A stretch of DNA of 64,000 nucleotides, taken from Lithospermum erythrorhizon. Its lineage: Eukaryota; Streptophyta; Magnoliopsida; Boraginales; Boraginaceae. Location: the NCBI GenBank assembly GCA_019722365.1, contig JADFUC010001064.1, positions 1 to 64,000 of the forward strand. Direction: 5' to 3'. This document shows positions 38,760 through 51,280 of the stretch, in pieces; the stretch's first letter is position 1; each line of letters opens with the position of its first letter. Below the pieces are notes generated by a model. It was not told the origin of the DNA and ran no database searches. It saw only the letters and a program-made list of their open reading frames with translations. The position numbers and the translations under genes are program-made.

Positions 38760-41039
38760 ATTCTATAACTGAATAACATAACATCAATTTTAGCATACGA
38801 AGTTGAAGTTATAATCAAAATAAGCATATTCTATTTTTGTAAGCATAATACTATTAGTATATTATATTGGTATATAATACTTTCATTATTATGTATTATA
38901 AAAAACTCATATTATATGGTTCTAAATAATGATCAATGCAATATTTATACTCAATCACCATCCCTGACATTCTAATCCCAAATAATTAAACATCAAAAAT
39001 TCAAAAACTCAGTACAATTATGTTACCAATTTAACAATGAATTAGAAAGTCTGATTATCATATATTACAATTTTTGATCTTGTATCTTGGTTACATACCC
39101 AAGTCACTAAACCTTAATAAATTAACAATCTTCATATTCAATATTTAAGCAAACAATATGAATCGGCAACATATTGAATAAAATTTCACTGAGAATTAAT
39201 CAAATTAATTCTGGCTTGTACTCGGTGCAAATCCATGGCAATCAAAGTAATAACGCAAAAGGAGAAAAATAATTAACTTAACATTTGTCGATTGTGGATG
39301 AAATATTTTATAATTATTTTTAATTTTAGTGGATTAGAAAGCCCCAATTTTCATGTTATAATTTTAACAATGAATTAAAAAGCCCAAATTCTGATCGGTG
39401 GTTTCTGATAACAAAAAAACAAAAACTAATTTTTGCTGGTGAGAGTGAGAGACTATAGAGTTAATTAAACAAAATTGTCATATAGTGTCAAAACAAACCA
39501 CCTGAGGATGAAGGAAATTCATTATGTGTTGAACAAATTAAGTGCGAGGTTACATATGTAATAACTGTTCGTATGTGCATTCTTATAATATTAGTTGGGG
39601 GTAGAAGTTAAGTTTATGTTAGAGTTGTGTTATGGCAGAATTGAGAAGCCCAGGCAAAGCGAGGCGCTTTACCCTTTCTAGAAATATCTCCCTTTACCTC
39701 CACCTAATCGTTTATGCGTTGTCAACAAAAGCGAGCCTGTAGCTTTGCTGCTCACAGGGCGAACTCCTGCGTGCTTTTGACCTTGATTTTCAATTTGCTG
39801 TGAATCTTTGTTCTTGATTGACTTCCGAAAATCTTATTATTCATCTCTTGATGTCAAATTATGATTTTTTATCTTGAAATCTTACATTTTGAGCTATAGT
39901 TGACCATTTGTATAGTTTTACTTTTGTTGACATACTGTGATTTGGGATTTTAAGACTTTAAAATGGTAGGAATGTTACATCTAAGTTTGGATAATGTGTG
40001 GTAGAGTGATTATGGTTGATTTTGGTGGTTGATAACAATGTGTGGAAGTTTATAATAGTTGATTTTCGTTGACTTTCTCAAATCAACTTTAGTTCAAAAG
40101 TATGTTAATGGACATGGTGAGATGTTTTGGAGTATGGATTGTGACTTTTATTAGTTGGTAGGTTAATGATGGTGATTTTCGGGTGGTGCGCTGGCTGGAG
40201 TGGCGGGTGGCGGTTGATCGCCAGCGATGCAATTATTTTTGTGGATTATGGATTCGGTTGTACATATAGTTGTCGGTTTGGGATTTAAATTTGTTGTATG
40301 TTGATTTTTTGTCTTGGAGATATATTTGTATGTTGGTTCTTTGATACGTAGTTAGGAATCACATGATGGATTCTTTTTTCTTAAAAATTGTTTTGTCAGT
40401 TCGCGTATTGTTTATTGAGTTGTTTTGAAGAGCCAGTGTAACTAAATTTAGTCGTCAATGATTGATATGACGTGTAATAAGGGATTTGGGACGATTCTAG
40501 CACTTGGTATGTGATAAATGGAAATAAGGGGGCGATAGCCACAGTGTTGTTGGAGAAACAATACTAGTAACTAGGTATAGATTATGACTTTTTAGAGAGC
40601 TTTATTAGAGAATTGCTTTATTATGGAGTATTACTTATTATTAGTTTATTACTATGACTACTTAGTTTTAATTCAGTCATTAATATATATATCCTCAGTT
40701 TATTATTATTATTAGATATCAAATTTTAAATGGTGTTAGATATTAATTTTTATTAGCTTTATTCATTATTATAATATTAATTATAGTAAGAGATTATTAT
40801 TAGCTAGAGTCATATCTTTGTTTATTATTAGCATTGATTATTAGAATATAAATTATTATTAAGAGATTATTAGAGTCATAGTTATATCATTGTTTACTAG
40901 AATAGTATTAAGAGATTATTTTTTGAGAATAAAAATTAAAAGACTAATGTCAATGTTTTTATTTACTCATTTTCATTATTATTTTAATTTTTTTCATGTC
41001 AATATTTGACTTTTACTTGATTATTTGTAATTTCATACT
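38760..41039. other. Upstream leader and promoter side of the CACTA element, no gene seen
   Basis: Non-coding, very AT-rich sequence between the transposase start and the right terminal array. A GC-richer patch lies at 39640-39780. I see no conserved protein and no nested element with clear ends. Confidence 0.5.
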
Positions 41040-41335
41040 AATGTAACAAACGTCAAAATGGTGTCACAAATGATATTAAATTATTTGTTACGGTCCAGTC
41101 GGCATAACAAATAATAATATCTTTTGTTACTCTTCTATAGTTGTAACAAATAAGTATTAGTTGTTACGCAATCGTGGGCGTAACGAAAGGTGTTTTTCTT
41201 TTTGTTACGCGTTCATTATCGTAACAATTGAGTTAATTTTTTGTTACACCAGCAAAAGCGTAGCCAAAAGTGGTATTTATTACACTATTGCGGGGTAACA
41301 AAAAAATCAGTAACAAAAAACCATTTTTCTTATAT
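41040..41335. repeat. Right subterminal repeat array of the CACTA element
   Basis: Dense GTAACAA/TTGTTAC copies, for example near 41043, 41084, 41124, 41150, 41202, 41240, 41295 and 41312. The motif is the same as at the left end, which ties the two ends to one element. Confidence 0.82.
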
Positions 41336-41341
41336 TGAGTG

Positions 41342-42020
41342 AGTTTTATTTTATACCCCTAAAATAAATAATAAAATTTTTTCTTTGCATTACAAGCTTC
41401 ATTGACACATATCTCCACGCGTCATCAACGACGATGAATATTTCCAAACAGTAATAAGAATTTCCAAGAGTAGGCAAAAAAAATTTTGAAAGATCATATC
41501 AGTACAAATTAGAAGTGTTGTGACTGATTATCATGCTACCTGCTCTGATTAATGGAGGTTTAACTTACTAGCATCCTAACTTGTAGCCACACAATTTTGA
41601 GGTGGGATACTAGATAGGAAGTTCTTATCATAATTAATCAAACAATTGATTGATTGTAATTATCATCAAGAAATAATAATTGCAAGCAGTTTAGAAATGC
41701 GTTTATATATATGGTGAGCTAGTCTTCTCATAGTACGTAGGTGACCCGGTCTTTATTGCGGAGTAAGAGAAGACAGAATAAAGTTCTCTTGGCGGGACAT
41801 TCGGCCCAGCAGAGGCGATTTAAGCTAAATGCGAGGTGATGGTTGAAATATAAATTGATTTTTATTATATTATTAATAAAATATTATACTTAATGAAAGG
41901 CTATGTATTTGAAGTTCCATAGGTTGAAATTGATAATGAATTGTCGAAAGAGGGTTAAGTTAACAAAATAAAAATTATAACCGATAAGAGTTGAAACCAA
42001 GACTAAAAAAGATACATATA
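41342..42020. other. No gene recognised
   Basis: Short AT-rich interval between the CACTA element and the solo LTR. A GC-richer patch at 41,730-41,840 has no recognisable identity. Confidence 0.4.
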
Positions 42021-42025
42021 AACAT

Positions 42026-44573
42026 TGTAATAACCGCTCGTTAAAAAAAAATTTAAAATTTAAAATTTTGATCGGTGGGACGCAGTGATAGTATATAATA
42101 TTATTTTGTGATTGGCTGGCGTATTCACGTTTTATAATTTAGTAGTAATAAGCAGGGGGGATAATTCGAGGTTAAGTTAGATCGTTAAGTGATTCGATAA
42201 AGCTGCGATTCGCGTGATTCGGACACGAACTCTGTGCGATTTTCATGACTTAAGAGTTAAGTTATCTTTCATCGCTATCGTCTAATCCGCAATATCTTGC
42301 GTTTGTTCTTACGTGGCGAGACCCTTTTATGACAAAATAAGATTTTTCTCTTAGATTCTTGGCGCGCTGTCTTGTCGCCGAGTTGATTGTTAAGGCTTCT
42401 GACATTTTCCTAAATTTTGAGGTAGAGAAAGTAGAGTTTTGGTTGATTTTAAGGGGTTGACTTTTGGTTGAGAAACTTTTTTTATAGCTTATTTATGATG
42501 AATCTTAGTTTGTTATGGGTTACATGATGTATATAAGTGATGAATTATTGATTTAGAAGTTGTTTGAGGGCCGTTATGAATTCGAGTTGACTTTTAGGTT
42601 TAGTTGACTTTTTCATTGATATTTTGTGAACCTTAAATGTGTAGGAAGTTAGATTAGAGGCTTGTGTAGCTATTGTGATAATGCAATTGGTGATTTAAAA
42701 TTGATTAAAGGGAGTTAGGTTGAAAAGTGTTAATTAGAGAGTTGAGTTGTAATTTAGTATTTTGGAGTATAGGTTGTTAATTAGGGACCTGTGATTAACT
42801 AGAATGACTTATAAATTTAATTTATAATGATAAAGTAATAAGATGGAATTTTAGTTGGGGATCGATTTCGTTGTGTCGATGGGATTATAAATTCGATAGT
42901 TTAGTCATGTTAGGCCAGTTTAGAAATGGATTCGATTAGAGTTGGTAATGTTTATTCTAGAGCGTAATTCTTGGTATTAAGTTAATGCTTCTTACGGGTG
43001 TTGTTAGGCCTTGACCACGAGGAAGGGCACGTTAAAATGCCGATGAGGACTTTGTGATAAATTTAGTAGAGGTGAAATCTTAACTTTCGCGGGTGGATAT
43101 ATTATTTAGAATATACATGCGACAAGGATTTTGTGAGAATATTGTATGTGTTATTCAAGATATTTGTGTGTGTGCATTGTGAAAGAATCATAGTATATAT
43201 GTTTATTCTTGAAATTATATGAGCCATGATATTACATGTATGATTGTATTATGTGGCATTAGAAGACTTGCGAGGTAAGTAGTAGTTTGGCTCTTGACTT
43301 CACGTGTTTCCATTAGGCATGAGGCATGATTGGCACTTGTCGGCGTTTCTATATTTCTATGAATGCAGTGGCGTTTATGATTGAAATTTGTGATTGGTTT
43401 TATACATTTGCATTACTATTATGCGGTGTTAGTAAGTTGGTTGTTGTGAGGTGATGGTATTTAGAGTTATATGTGTCTTTGAGGTGACTTGAGTATCGAG
43501 GATATGACACAGAATTGGGAAGGTCATGGGTTATGTGGCTCTTTAAGGGCGTTGCTTGTGCTTTATACTTCGGTATAAGGCGTTGTTTATCGACTTTATA
43601 CTTGATATAAGAAGGTTGATTCTCGACTTTATACTTCGGTATAAGGCTGGCGTTGTTTAGCGACTTTATACACCGATTTATAAGAGCGTTAGTTACTCAA
43701 CTTTATACTTGATTATAAGATGGAACGTAGATTATTGAGGTTGAGCTTATATGCGTCGGAGATTAGAATCAGGATGGTATCCCAGTTGATGAGTGATTGA
43801 TGACTAGAGTATAATTTTTGTTGGGTCTCACGTATTTGTAATTTCATGTGGTTTGGTGTAATTTTTATTCGGTGAGTTGTATTCGTTATTGAGATACATA
43901 TTACATGTTATGCCATGTGATGTGTAATTTTCTTTGAAAGTATAAATATGGCTGGTAGGCGAATCAGGAGTTACGTATCTAATATATATATACGTGTATT
44001 TGACTCTATCATTAATTTGTTATTATTAGGTGGCGTATGGTTTAAAGTTTCACCCGGTGTTAAGTTTCGGTAGGCTTACATTGAACTACCTGTACTTTTT
44101 AAACTTTTAGGCGGCATTTCGTTTGTGCCGAGGTTGGCCAGGGCGGCTAGTTGAGCCGAGGCCTTGAAGTTGTTTTAAATTAATTTAGGTGAGCATCCCG
44201 GGTGTGAGAGGATCCTCACGTCGATTTGATGTGTTGTCAACCGTTTTGATTGTTGTACTTTATTTTGTAAAACTTTAGCCTTGTCGGCAGTTATTTTGTA
44301 TTCTGATTACAGTATTTATTCTCCGTTGTAGCCTTGCCGGCATTACTGTCTTTTGGGATATGTTGTGTATATATATATATATGGGTTGGTTGGTTAGATA
44401 TCACCAGATGGATTGTAAATTTATAAACTGTTTTTGGGGAAAGTTTAATTGTAATCAAATTTTTGAATGAACGAGTTGTGTTCTAAAGTAAATTAGATCG
44501 TCGGTATGGTATTAGGGTGTTTCGGATTATAATGATTACCGACTTCGGGCGACGATGCAGGCGGGTCGTTACA
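42026..44573 (+). mobile_element. Solo LTR of a Ty3/gypsy-like retrotransposon with 5-bp target duplication
   Basis: It begins TGTAATAACCGC and ends GGGTCGTTACA, giving TG...CA ends, and is flanked on both sides by AACAT (42021-42025 and 44574-44578). At 2,548 bp with no coding domain it fits one LTR left after LTR-LTR recombination. Its last 400 bp match the complement of about 2,740-2,900 closely (shared TTTAGCCTTGTCGG and GCCTTGCCGGCATTACTGT). Other segments match 3,350-4,440 more loosely. The family assignment rests on LTR length, the TGTAAY start and the primer site next to the related copy. Confidence 0.85.
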
Positions 44574-44732
44574 AACATATTTACCAACTAAGATACCCGT
44601 GTTTTTATGGTTTGGTGAATCATCTTGAACAAAGGAGGATCCGCGCCCGACTTATGTCTTTACAAAGAATATGGCAGGATTGACATGTTTTACGAATTTG
44701 TGCTTCTAAATAAATAAAATCTCTAACATATA

Positions 44733-45066
44733 CTCCCTCCATTCCTAAAAAATTGTCACATTTTGAATTTTAATAGTTGACTTTTAATTTTGGGCCCCGA
44801 ATAACTTCTTATGTTATATATTTGTTTTGAAAAAATATATCAATATATAATATTTTTAACATACTTTACTATTAACTTGATAATTTTGATTACATTCAAA
44901 TTAAAATTTTGAATTTCAATCAAGATTCTAATATCCTTCTTATTATGAATTTTATTGATAGAGAAACAAGCTCTATATTTTAAAGAATGTGATATAAGAA
45001 TAATATTTTTATTTAATGTAATCTATTTATTAAAGATACGTTTTAATTTAAGGAAATGTAGAATAG
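44733..45066. mobile_element. Stowaway-type MITE, diverged
   Basis: The left end CTCCCTCCATTCCTAAAAAA is preceded by TA. The right end, TTTAAGGAAATGTAGAATAG followed by TA, is a decayed complement of the same terminus. About 334 bp and AT-rich inside. The right boundary is less certain than the left. Confidence 0.55.
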
Positions 45067-47810
45067 TAATTAAACACTCTCGTCACTGAGTCCTACTAGA
45101 ATCAAACTTGCACGATTTACTACTCCCCACGTACTATTCATATTAAATCTGTTATGATGGTTCTACTAGTGGATTAGTTCTAACACATTATTAGAGATAC
45201 CACATTCAAGTTTCTGTATTATTTACTTTCTTCTTCACTTTTACCTTAAATCCATAGTGTAGATTCGCATCCATTATAACAAATTATGTGTTGGGATTTA
45301 AGGGTTTTAATTATGCGTCAGGTTTTGAGGGTTTCGTTTCTCTATTTAAACACTTTTGAGAACTCTCTCTTTTCTAAATATCATCGCTTGGGAACTACAT
45401 CTTAATATTTGCTAATCTTTGTGATTCCGACTGCGTCGAAAATACTTTCATGATTATAAGTTTAAGCTAGATATGAATGAAGTTTCCTTACCAATTCTTA
45501 GACAAGAAAAACATAGACAATAAGGATTCATTTGGCATTGGGTAATGTGCCTGTTATATCCTTCAAGAGTTAGGGCCGTTTGGTTTCAAATGGGGTCCTG
45601 TTTCAAGTGATGAAAATAATTTTATTTAAATAAGATAGGACCGTGTGTTGAATTAAAAAAAAAGACTTAAAGTAAAAAAAAAGTATTAGTGACAACAAAA
45701 ATAAGAAGAAAATCGCTATGGACCTATCTTGAATTGAAGGAAAAAAATCATAAAGTAAAAAAGAAAATAATACAAGCCAAAATAAGAGGAGAATGGATTC
45801 TTAAGAGGCTTATTTCAAATGCGTATTGACTTTCATTTCACTACGTTTATCAAAATTCTTATTTAAAAATTGATTATAATTTGCATGTATATAAAATATC
45901 GGGATAAACTTTAAATTTGGGGCTTGTGCAAATAATGCCTCGGAGAACCGTCTAAGACAGGCCTATCAAGAGCATACTGAAATAGATACAACAAATACGT
46001 TAGTTCAATAATCGTAATTTCTTATCAATAAAAATAAAATGTGAATTCGAAAACCCTTAAGCCAACAACTTTGAGGTATAAATAATCACTTAAAAAAATT
46101 AACATGACAATGAATTAATCTTATTGAACTAAAAAAAATTAATATATATATATATATATATATATACATATGTATGTGTGTTTTTAATGTAGAGTTACCT
46201 ATCAGATTTTATAAATAAAATTAAGTGATTGGTATGTCAAAAGTATATTGATTATTTTGTTTAACAATAAAATCTAATAGTTAAAATGGGAATCAGTAGT
46301 ATATGAAGCGAAAGAATATTTTATTTTTATTATTGTTGGTTTGTTGTGCCTTTTTGTCCAAACTAAGCTTGCTAGACATTTAGTAAGATATTCCATAATA
46401 ATGCATACACCAGTAACACATTGACCCCCAACAAGTTGCCAAGTCTTTTATATGGTAGTGGAAATTTTAGTATACGTGGGGGCAAAGGAGTAGCGTTTAT
46501 TTCCTACCTTAATTTCCGTCCATTCACTGACATCCATCCAATCAGAGATTTCAGTGGGGCTAATAAGATAATAAGGTGACGGACTATCGTTTTGTACGTG
46601 GTCACTTGTTTATTTTGTCATGTAATTATCCTTTAGCATTTGGTTCTTCATTAAAAACTAAATCGTCAGTGAAGAGTGATGCAATTCATACCTAAGAAAG
46701 ATTTTTCATTCATCAATTGTTTGTACTCGATTATATTCGCCTTTCGTGATTTTGAACGTTGAAGGAAATTTATATAAGCCTAAACTTTATTGATATCCTA
46801 ATGAAACGGTTGATGTACAAGTCAAAATGGTTGAGCTGGGTAGGAAGACTCAAAATTGAAAAGGATTTTTTATTTTATTTTTGTTAATTAATTTTGTTCT
46901 TAGTTTTTTAGCGTCTTATAGTTTTACTGATAATAATAATATACTTCATCCGTATTCTTTAGTTGATCATATAGTTCAAAAATATTTTATAAATAAAAAT
47001 AAGATTATCGATCAATGATAACAGAATAGATAAAATTATAAACCAATCATAAAGTAAAGAATCATTTTTTGCTCTAAACGATGAACTAAAAAATATACAA
47101 GACTTAAATCCTAACAATCGATTAAAAAGATTGAGCTTAGTCGTAAAAGTATCCGTGGCCTTATGGCACCAGTGATGCTTCGATGCAGCTCTGTCGAGAG
47201 GTATTAAGTTGATTAGCCGAGGAAAGAGTATATTATACTTACTTATCGATTTAGGTACCCCGTATGTAGGAGCACTGTTGCTCAGCGAACTTTCTAGCGC
47301 GGCCGTGGGATTTTCGAAGTTACGTGGCACCGGTGCAATGTCAGAGGCGAGACGGTGGTTTATGCGAGACTTTGTTTTTTGGGCCAAGTTAGATTCTTGT
47401 TTTAAAATTTAATTAATTAATACAATATTATATATAATTTGGAATTTTTATCGTTAGAGGAAAAAAAATGAAGGGTAACTTTATTTTTAATTAAACTTTT
47501 ACTGTTCAATTGATAGAAATTTTTAATGATTATATATTTAGTAGCACCCTTGAGGAAATTATTTATTACGGAGTACTAACCTTTCCATAATTAATACACT
47601 AATCCTAAATGGTCTGAGGCCCAATTCGCCCAAGAATCCTCTGAAGTCTGAATTCTGCAACGATTAGGTAGGCTTGCCAAGGCGCCCAACAGAAAGAGCA
47701 GTCCGCAAACTTTAGCAGTCCATCCTGGTCTTTCATTGATGTACCCTTTTCAGCCCATATGGGCCCACGAACTAATACCTTTCTAATGATGTGTTACATT
47801 ACTTACGTGC
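45067..47810. other. No gene recognised
   Basis: AT-rich intergenic DNA with a (TA)n tract at 46,142-46,166 and a GC-richer patch at 47,150-47,390 whose frames on both strands lack domains. TACTTCATCCGTATTC near 46,942 looks like another decayed Stowaway end. Confidence 0.4.
46142..46166. repeat. (TA)n microsatellite
   Basis: Twelve uninterrupted TA units, followed by a short TG-rich tail. Confidence 0.9.
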
Positions 47811-47929
47811 TTGAAGTAGTAGCGAACCGGGCCGGGCCTTGAAACAAGCGGGCGGCCGGGCCAACGTGTTTGGCCAGGCGCCAACAGGGCGGGCGGCCCG
47901 TTAAGAGATGCTTGTGCTTTTGATAGGTT

Positions 47930-48310
47930 CATTTCTTAAAGGGGTGACGGTAGCTAACGTGGTGGTTTAATCTTAGAGCGATGCAGCGTTTGTCACTATA
48001 ATAAATTAATAATAATGCGTTAGAGCCATTTTGAGCAAGCATTAGTGCCAGATTGGTTTTAAGCGATGCGCGTTTCGATAAACCAACAGTTAGTTTTATG
48101 CTTGTCCCCATATTGTAATAACGCTGAATAAGCATTGGTACGTTTGATTTCAACATTAAGATTTATTACTTATCAAACTGATTTATATAACGACTATTTT
48201 TGTAATAGCGTGGTGGTTTAAATCAGCGGTACCCGTTTAGTCTTTAAATAGCGTTACTCTAGCGGGTGACAAATAACGATGATCTTAGTTTAAATCAAGC
48301 GTTATCACGT
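47930..48310. repeat. Array of GTGGTTTAA and GGTACCCG words, hAT copy A left
   Basis: Degenerate relatives of the right-hand words (AACGTGGTGGTTTAA, AGCGGTACCCGTTTAG) lie just inside the GC-rich left end, the mirror position to the array at 52.8 kb. Confidence 0.55.
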
Positions 48311-48719
48311 TATTGCTTACAAAAATGAAAAAAAACCATCGAGGGGTGCGTAAAGGGGATAATGCAGCTTCGCCCCGTTTCTCACGATTCGCGTCGTTTA
48401 TGCATGGCTGGCTTGATAACAAGAAATCTCAAAATCTTATATTGAAGAATTATATTGAAATTTAAGGATTCTATCTCGGCGTGGGCTTGTTCATTTCAAT
48501 CTGATCTGATCCTCGTTGCTCCGTACCGGGTTGGTATTATTTACCAACTTTTTATAGAATTAGCAGTATTTTTGTTTTAAATTAATGGCATGGCTTATTA
48601 ATCTTGGTAAAAATGTTCAAAGTGCTGGTGCTGGTATGTGCATGTCTAATGATTATGTTAATTTAAGAGGATGATGATCGTATAATGACTACCATTATTA
48701 GCTACCAATCCCCAGTCTT

Positions 48720-50760
48720 CTGAATCACTACTTGTGAAAGGAAAAAAAGCTTCATGGATTTGGGAAATATTTTAATGGAGACAGAAGTAGAAAACAACGG
48801 CAACATAAATTGTAAGGCTACTCATCATGGAAAGCGGGTGGGGTGAGACGGTCATGCTTGTTGTAGACAACTTGGTCGTAAGATCACTAAAGATAGTGGT
48901 GGGGAGGGTGGTGCGAGGCTATTGATATCACGGAGCCGGTAAGAACTTTTTTTTTAGTATCTTGGCTTATAGGATTGAAACTATGAAATTTGTAATCGGT
49001 AGTTCTTTGCCTTTTAATCATTGTGATGGATGGCGTTTTCTTAAATGGATTCAAAATGTGAATTGAGATATCGTATCATACGTCTTCTTTCTGACTTTTA
49101 TCTTTTAAATATTTTAAAAATGAAAGAAACTTAGGTAACACTCTTATGAATTTGCCTTATAAAATGTGTTTGTTAGTGATATTGGTGTCTTTTGGATTTT
49201 GATATAATGTGTGTAACATGTCATTGGATTGATCGAATTGGGTCTTGCAAAGGAGAATTATATATTTTAGATCGGGTGCTAAACATAACAATATTCAGAA
49301 TTTCGGAAGGTATACTCGCATGTGCAGTGATTACAAATGTTGGAATAAGATTACTTCAATTTCATTTGATAATGCGTCGCTAATACGTTTGTCGAGAAAA
49401 ATTAGCAGGCTATTAAACCCGGATTTTAGTGAACTTTTTCATGTTAGATGTTTATGTCCGTCCTTGATTAGTTCTTTAAAAAGATGGAATAAAAGAAGTT
49501 GTTTGGGATGAGTTTATTTTGCAATTAAAGTAAAGCCGTTAATTTTGTTGTTAATGGCGGGGTAAAGAAGACATGAATATAAAAAAAATGGTTGAAACTT
49601 CGGTAAGAAGTTTAAGAAATTAATTTTGGATTGTGAAGCTAGATGGAACTCGACTTACGATCTACTAGTTCGTGCATATATGTATAAGGAAGAGATCCTC
49701 GATTTTATGAAAGAGTATGCTTCGATTGATGAGTAATATGTACCGCTCCACATATACTAATTGGAAACATTGTTATGAATTACTTAAGTTTTTTTAGAGC
49801 CACTTAAAAGATTATACTAAAAGTTTTTTCCAACTCAATCCGAGCCAAATATTCATCTTGCTTTAGAATGTGTCGTTAATCTCTCCATTCATATGACTAA
49901 ACATAGAAATGATTATGTTCTTCAGAATATGATTCGAATATGGAAGATAAGTTTTTAAAAATATTTTCCATCCTATCCAGCATGCATATGCAATTGGTAT
50001 AATCTTGGATAAGTAGCAGCTAAATTAAAGCATTTTAATTTCTATGTGAAATCATAATATTTGCCGCTGTATACAACTAAAGAGTTTTTGATGTTCAAAA
50101 TGGAAAGATGGAATTAGGCATTATATGTATAACATGTATAGCAAATACCAATCAAGGTATGGACAAGGTAAGATACACTTTGAAGTAGTATACAAAGTTT
50201 TAATGTGCCTTGTGAGTTAAAATACGAAGTCAACATGATCACCTTAGAAATGCGTTACAAGCTTTTAGGTGAAATTGATCCAATCGCTCCCTTTGAGACA
50301 CGAATGAGTTAGCTGTTATTTATCTACTAACTTTAAATTGAGTCAATATAATGATAAATCCTTTTGATATATTAAAATGGTGAAGAGGCGAGCAAGGAAG
50401 CACTTTGTTTAAAATTATATCTAAGATGGCAAAAGAAATATTTTACAATGTAGGCAATAGCGGTGAATCCGCATTTAGCATGGCGGCACACATCTGGCTC
50501 AAAAGGCGTTGAAGACTTACAAGCTCGGCGGTGAAGTATGTGTGTCATCGAGGATTGGGCCGGCGGGTGAGCAGAATCTGAAGATAAAGACTTCTGATCA
50601 TGGAGGCGAAAGGAAAAAGATATGTTCGATGATCTTAGTGACATTGAAGAAATTGAAAGAAGCGAAGAGCAACACAATAGAGCGTTGAAAAGACTTCCGG
50701 AACAAAGAAGAGTCCGAAGATGAATTAATTTATGATGATTAGAATTGTAGTTTTGTAACT
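48720..50760 (+). pseudogene. hAT transposase remnant (BED finger to hATC)
   Basis: Recognisable blocks in order: a SWIWEIF-like BED entry near 48,755; RIIYFRS and VDNAS-like catalytic-core pieces at 49,245-49,400, ending in HVRC near 49,440; DCEARWNSTYDLLVRA-like sequence near 49,635-49,675; a YSKYQSRYGQ-like piece near 50,145; and the hATC dimerisation motif ESAFSM at 50,465-50,490. These match plant BED-zinc-finger (RICESLEEPER-like) transposases. Many frameshifts and stops separate the blocks, so no product is expected. Intact relatives cut and paste their DNA in the nucleus. Confidence 0.85.
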
Positions 50761-50879
50761 TAATAACTTTTTATTATTGAAGAGGAAACTCATGTAAACT
50801 CTGGCCATACGAGTATAAGCGTAAGCGACTCAAAATAATAAAATTTTCTTTTATTCCATACAAATAGACTCTATTGTTT

Positions 50880-51130
50880 TTAAACTTATTGATTTAAAAG
50901 CGTGGTACCGTTCTGCGATCTGGCAGGACCCACGTTTAATAAAAAAAATGCAAAAAAAAACTCAAGCCTTTTACGCCATTTTTTAGGATTAAGCATTAGT
51001 ATGCAGATTATAAATAAGCATTTACCACGTTTAATCTAAAAATGCAAAAAAACTCCAAACCTTTACGCCCATTTTTGGGATTAAGCGTGAGCCGTTTATT
51101 TATAACTTGACCACCACGTTTAAAAGCGCG
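50880..51130. repeat. Array of GGTACC/ACCACGTTTAA words, hAT copy A middle
   Basis: Copies of CGTGGTACCG, CCACGTTTAA and GCGTGAGCCG-like words in alternating orientation, just downstream of the hATC remnant. Related arrays lie at 47,930-48,310, 52,745-52,920 and 62,240-62,540. Confidence 0.6.
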
Positions 51131-51280
51131 AGTTTTAGATTAATAGTGTTCGAACATTCAATTGAAGCGATTCCTCGATCTTGAGCTCCAAAAACCAAAT
51201 TCTCTCAAACTCAATCTTCAATTCCTCTATAAATCATCTTTCAATTAGTTAATTACATTATATTAGTATCAATTTGCTAA

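Larger units (their letters stand above)
31348..41341 (-). mobile_element. Near full-length CACTA (En/Spm) DNA transposon, 9,994 bp
   Basis: The left end reads CACTACAAAAACGGG and the right end, on the opposite strand, reads CACTCAATATAAGAAAAATGG. These resemble the CACTA/AAGAAAAATGG termini of the superfamily but match each other imperfectly. Both ends have subterminal arrays of a TTGTTAC/GTAACAA motif. Inside, on the minus strand, are a TNPD-type transposase and a TNPA-like second gene, the usual two-gene plan. No matching 3-bp target duplication is visible (TAC on the left, AGT on the right), so the insertion is old, rearranged, or one end is off by a few bases. With its transposase broken it cannot move on its own. 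Confidence 0.88.

Noticed and set aside
46959..47412. Overlapping open frames on both strands
   Set aside because: Neither has a domain; the sense/antisense overlap comes from a GC-richer patch free of stops.
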